From NCBI GenBank assembly GCA_943324055.2, contig CALPKD020000042.1:1-7841 (forward strand): a stretch of DNA of 7,841 nt, read 5' to 3'. The notes beneath the pieces were generated by a model. It had not been told where the DNA came from. It was given only the letters and a program-made list of their open reading frames with translations, and made no database searches. Positions 6,728 to 7,841 of this stretch are shown in pieces (within the stretch, counting starts at the first letter, position 1; every line of letters begins with the position of its first letter). This DNA comes from Chitinophaga pinensis (GTDB lineage Bacteria > Bacteroidota > Bacteroidia > Chitinophagales > Chitinophagaceae). The position numbers were made by a program, and so were the translations under genes.

Positions 6728-7841
6728 ATGTGGTATCGCCTAGGGCAATTTATAATAAAGCATAAAGTAGCTTGCTTAGTTGGGATGGTTTTGATAACCG
6801 TTGTTATGGGATACTTTGCTTCCCAAATAAAGTTGAGTTATGAGTTTACAAAAGCGATCCCAGCCGACAATCCTAAATTTGTTATCTATCAAAAGTTCGT
6901 AAAAAAGTTTGGGGTAGATGGGACTACAATGGTTGTTGGATTTCAGACAGATAGCATGTATTCAAAATCCATATTTAATCGGGTGGTTGAATTACATCAG
7001 TCTATTAAAAAAATACCAGGAGTTACAGAGGTCTTAAGTGTACCCTTTTCGTACAATATTTATAAGGATAGTAACGATACAAAATTTACAGCACGTAAAA
7101 TTTTTACACCTCCATATCAAAGCGACAGCCTTTTGTTAGCGCATAAAGCTGAGTTTGAACAATTGCCTTTTTATAAGAATTTACTATATAACCCAGCGAG
7201 TAATTCGTACATCATGGCAATCAGTTTTTTGCCTGATTCTATTAATAGTGCCTCTAGAACCCGTATTATACATGCACTAGAGCAAAAGCTTGCAACGTTT
7301 ACAAAGGAGACCCGTTTGGAATTACACGTGAGTGGCTTGCCTTATATCAGAACTGTTTTAGCAGAACGCATTAAAAAGGAAATGGTATGGTTTTTATTGG
7401 GCTCTCTTTTACTGTGTGCTATTACCTTGTTATTATTTTTTAGGTCTTTCTCTTCTATGTTATTAAGTTTAGCGGTAGTTGCCATGGGAGTGGTTTGGAG
7501 TTTTGGCACAATGGTTTTACTAGGTCAAAAAATCACATTGTTAACGGCACTTATCCCGCCATTAATTGTTGTGATTGGTATTCCAAATTGCATTTACTTT
7601 TTAAATAAATACCATACTTCCTATAAAGCCACTGGCGATAAGGACAAGGCGATTGTTCAAATGGTTGGTCAAATGGGTATTGTGACTTTATTTTGTAATA
7701 TCACTGGTGCAATTGGTTTTTTTGTGTTTGCATTTACAAAGAGCCCTTTGTTAAAAGAATTTGGTTGGGTATCGGGGATTAATATTATGGCGTTATTTTT
7801 GATTAGTTTGTTTTTTATCCCACCTGTGCTTACCTACTTAA
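6728..7841 (+). CDS. MMPL/RND-superfamily transporter, N-terminal 371 residues (C-terminus beyond window)
   Basis: The frame is open from the ATG at 6728 to the window end and the gene continues past the edge. The visible part has the first half of an RND/MMPL permease: a cytoplasmic start (MWYRLGQFIIKHK), TM1 (about 13-32), a large periplasmic loop (about 33-218), then a block of membrane segments near 219-238, 243-264, 270-292, 315-337 and 346-368. A short cytoplasmic stretch (KYHTSYKATGDKDKAIVQM, 294-312) sits where such proteins have their amphipathic linker. Full proteins of this kind are usually 750-850 residues with a second similar half. The family exports lipids, hopanoids or other hydrophobic compounds using the proton gradient, and the substrate here is unknown. 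The TM4 segment reads GIPNCIYFLNKYH (284-296) where many MMPL proteins have GVDY. The gene follows the PAP2-like gene by 18 bp with no terminator between, and no Shine-Dalgarno site is visible before the ATG. Confidence 0.92.
   Translation, partial: MWYRLGQFIIKHKVACLVGMVLITVVMGYFASQIKLSYEFTKAIPADNPKFVIYQKFVKKFGVDGTTMVVGFQTDSMYSKSIFNRVVELHQSIKKIPGVTEVLSVPFSYNIYKDSNDTKFTARKIFTPPYQSDSLLLAHKAEFEQLPFYKNLLYNPASNSYIMAISFLPDSINSASRTRIIHALEQKLATFTKETRLELHVSGLPYIRTVLAERIKKEMVWFLLGSLLLCAITLLLFFRSFSSMLLSLAVVAMGVVWSFGTMVLLGQKITLLTALIPPLIVVIGIPNCIYFLNKYHTSYKATGDKDKAIVQMVGQMGIVTLFCNITGAIGFFVFAFTKSPLLKEFGWVSGINIMALFLISLFFIPPVLTYL

Noticed and set aside
1..7841. CRISPR arrays, tRNA/rRNA genes, insertion sequences, prophage or defence cassettes
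   Set aside because: No direct-repeat arrays, cloverleaf-like sequences, transposase motifs or target-site duplications were seen by eye, and nearly all the DNA is accounted for by six ordinary genes.

Overview
The window looks like chromosomal DNA from a Bacteroidota bacterium, probably near the Chitinophagaceae or another environmental lineage. The base composition is AT-rich. Start codons are mostly preceded by A/T-rich leaders rather than clear Shine-Dalgarno sites, and one site matches the Bacteroidota -7 promoter consensus TAnnTTTG. Several protein families here are typical of the phylum: a GH3/serine-hydrolase fusion, a DUF5606-type protein, and a KdnA-like aminotransferase. The taxonomic placement is inference from these traits.

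Layout. On the minus strand, positions 1-2586 carry most of a large exported protein. It joins a NagZ-like GH3 glycosidase domain to a beta-lactamase-type serine hydrolase domain, and its C-terminus runs off the window start. Upstream of it, also on the minus strand, is a small DUF5606-like gene (2753-3172), followed by a strong 13-bp-stem intrinsic terminator (2646-2680) that separates the two minus-strand genes. A 93-bp divergent intergenic region (3173-3265) then leads into four closely packed plus-strand genes: a KdnA-type sugar aminotransferase (3266-4465), the sigma-54 factor RpoN (4478-6052), a membrane protein with degenerate PAP2 phosphatase motifs (6071-6709), and the N-terminal half of an MMPL/RND-type transporter (6728 to the window end, still open).

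How they may work together. The spacers between the plus-strand genes are only 12, 18 and 18 bp and no terminator is visible between them, so they are probably one operon. Three of its four products fit an envelope theme: 8-amino-Kdo synthesis for LPS, a PAP2-like membrane enzyme and a lipid-type RND exporter. RpoN is the regulator among them. The exported GH3/serine hydrolase on the other strand also acts on the envelope. This shared theme is inference. No mobile element, CRISPR array, tRNA, rRNA or defence cassette is visible, and the region reads as ordinary core chromosome with a few points worth checking.
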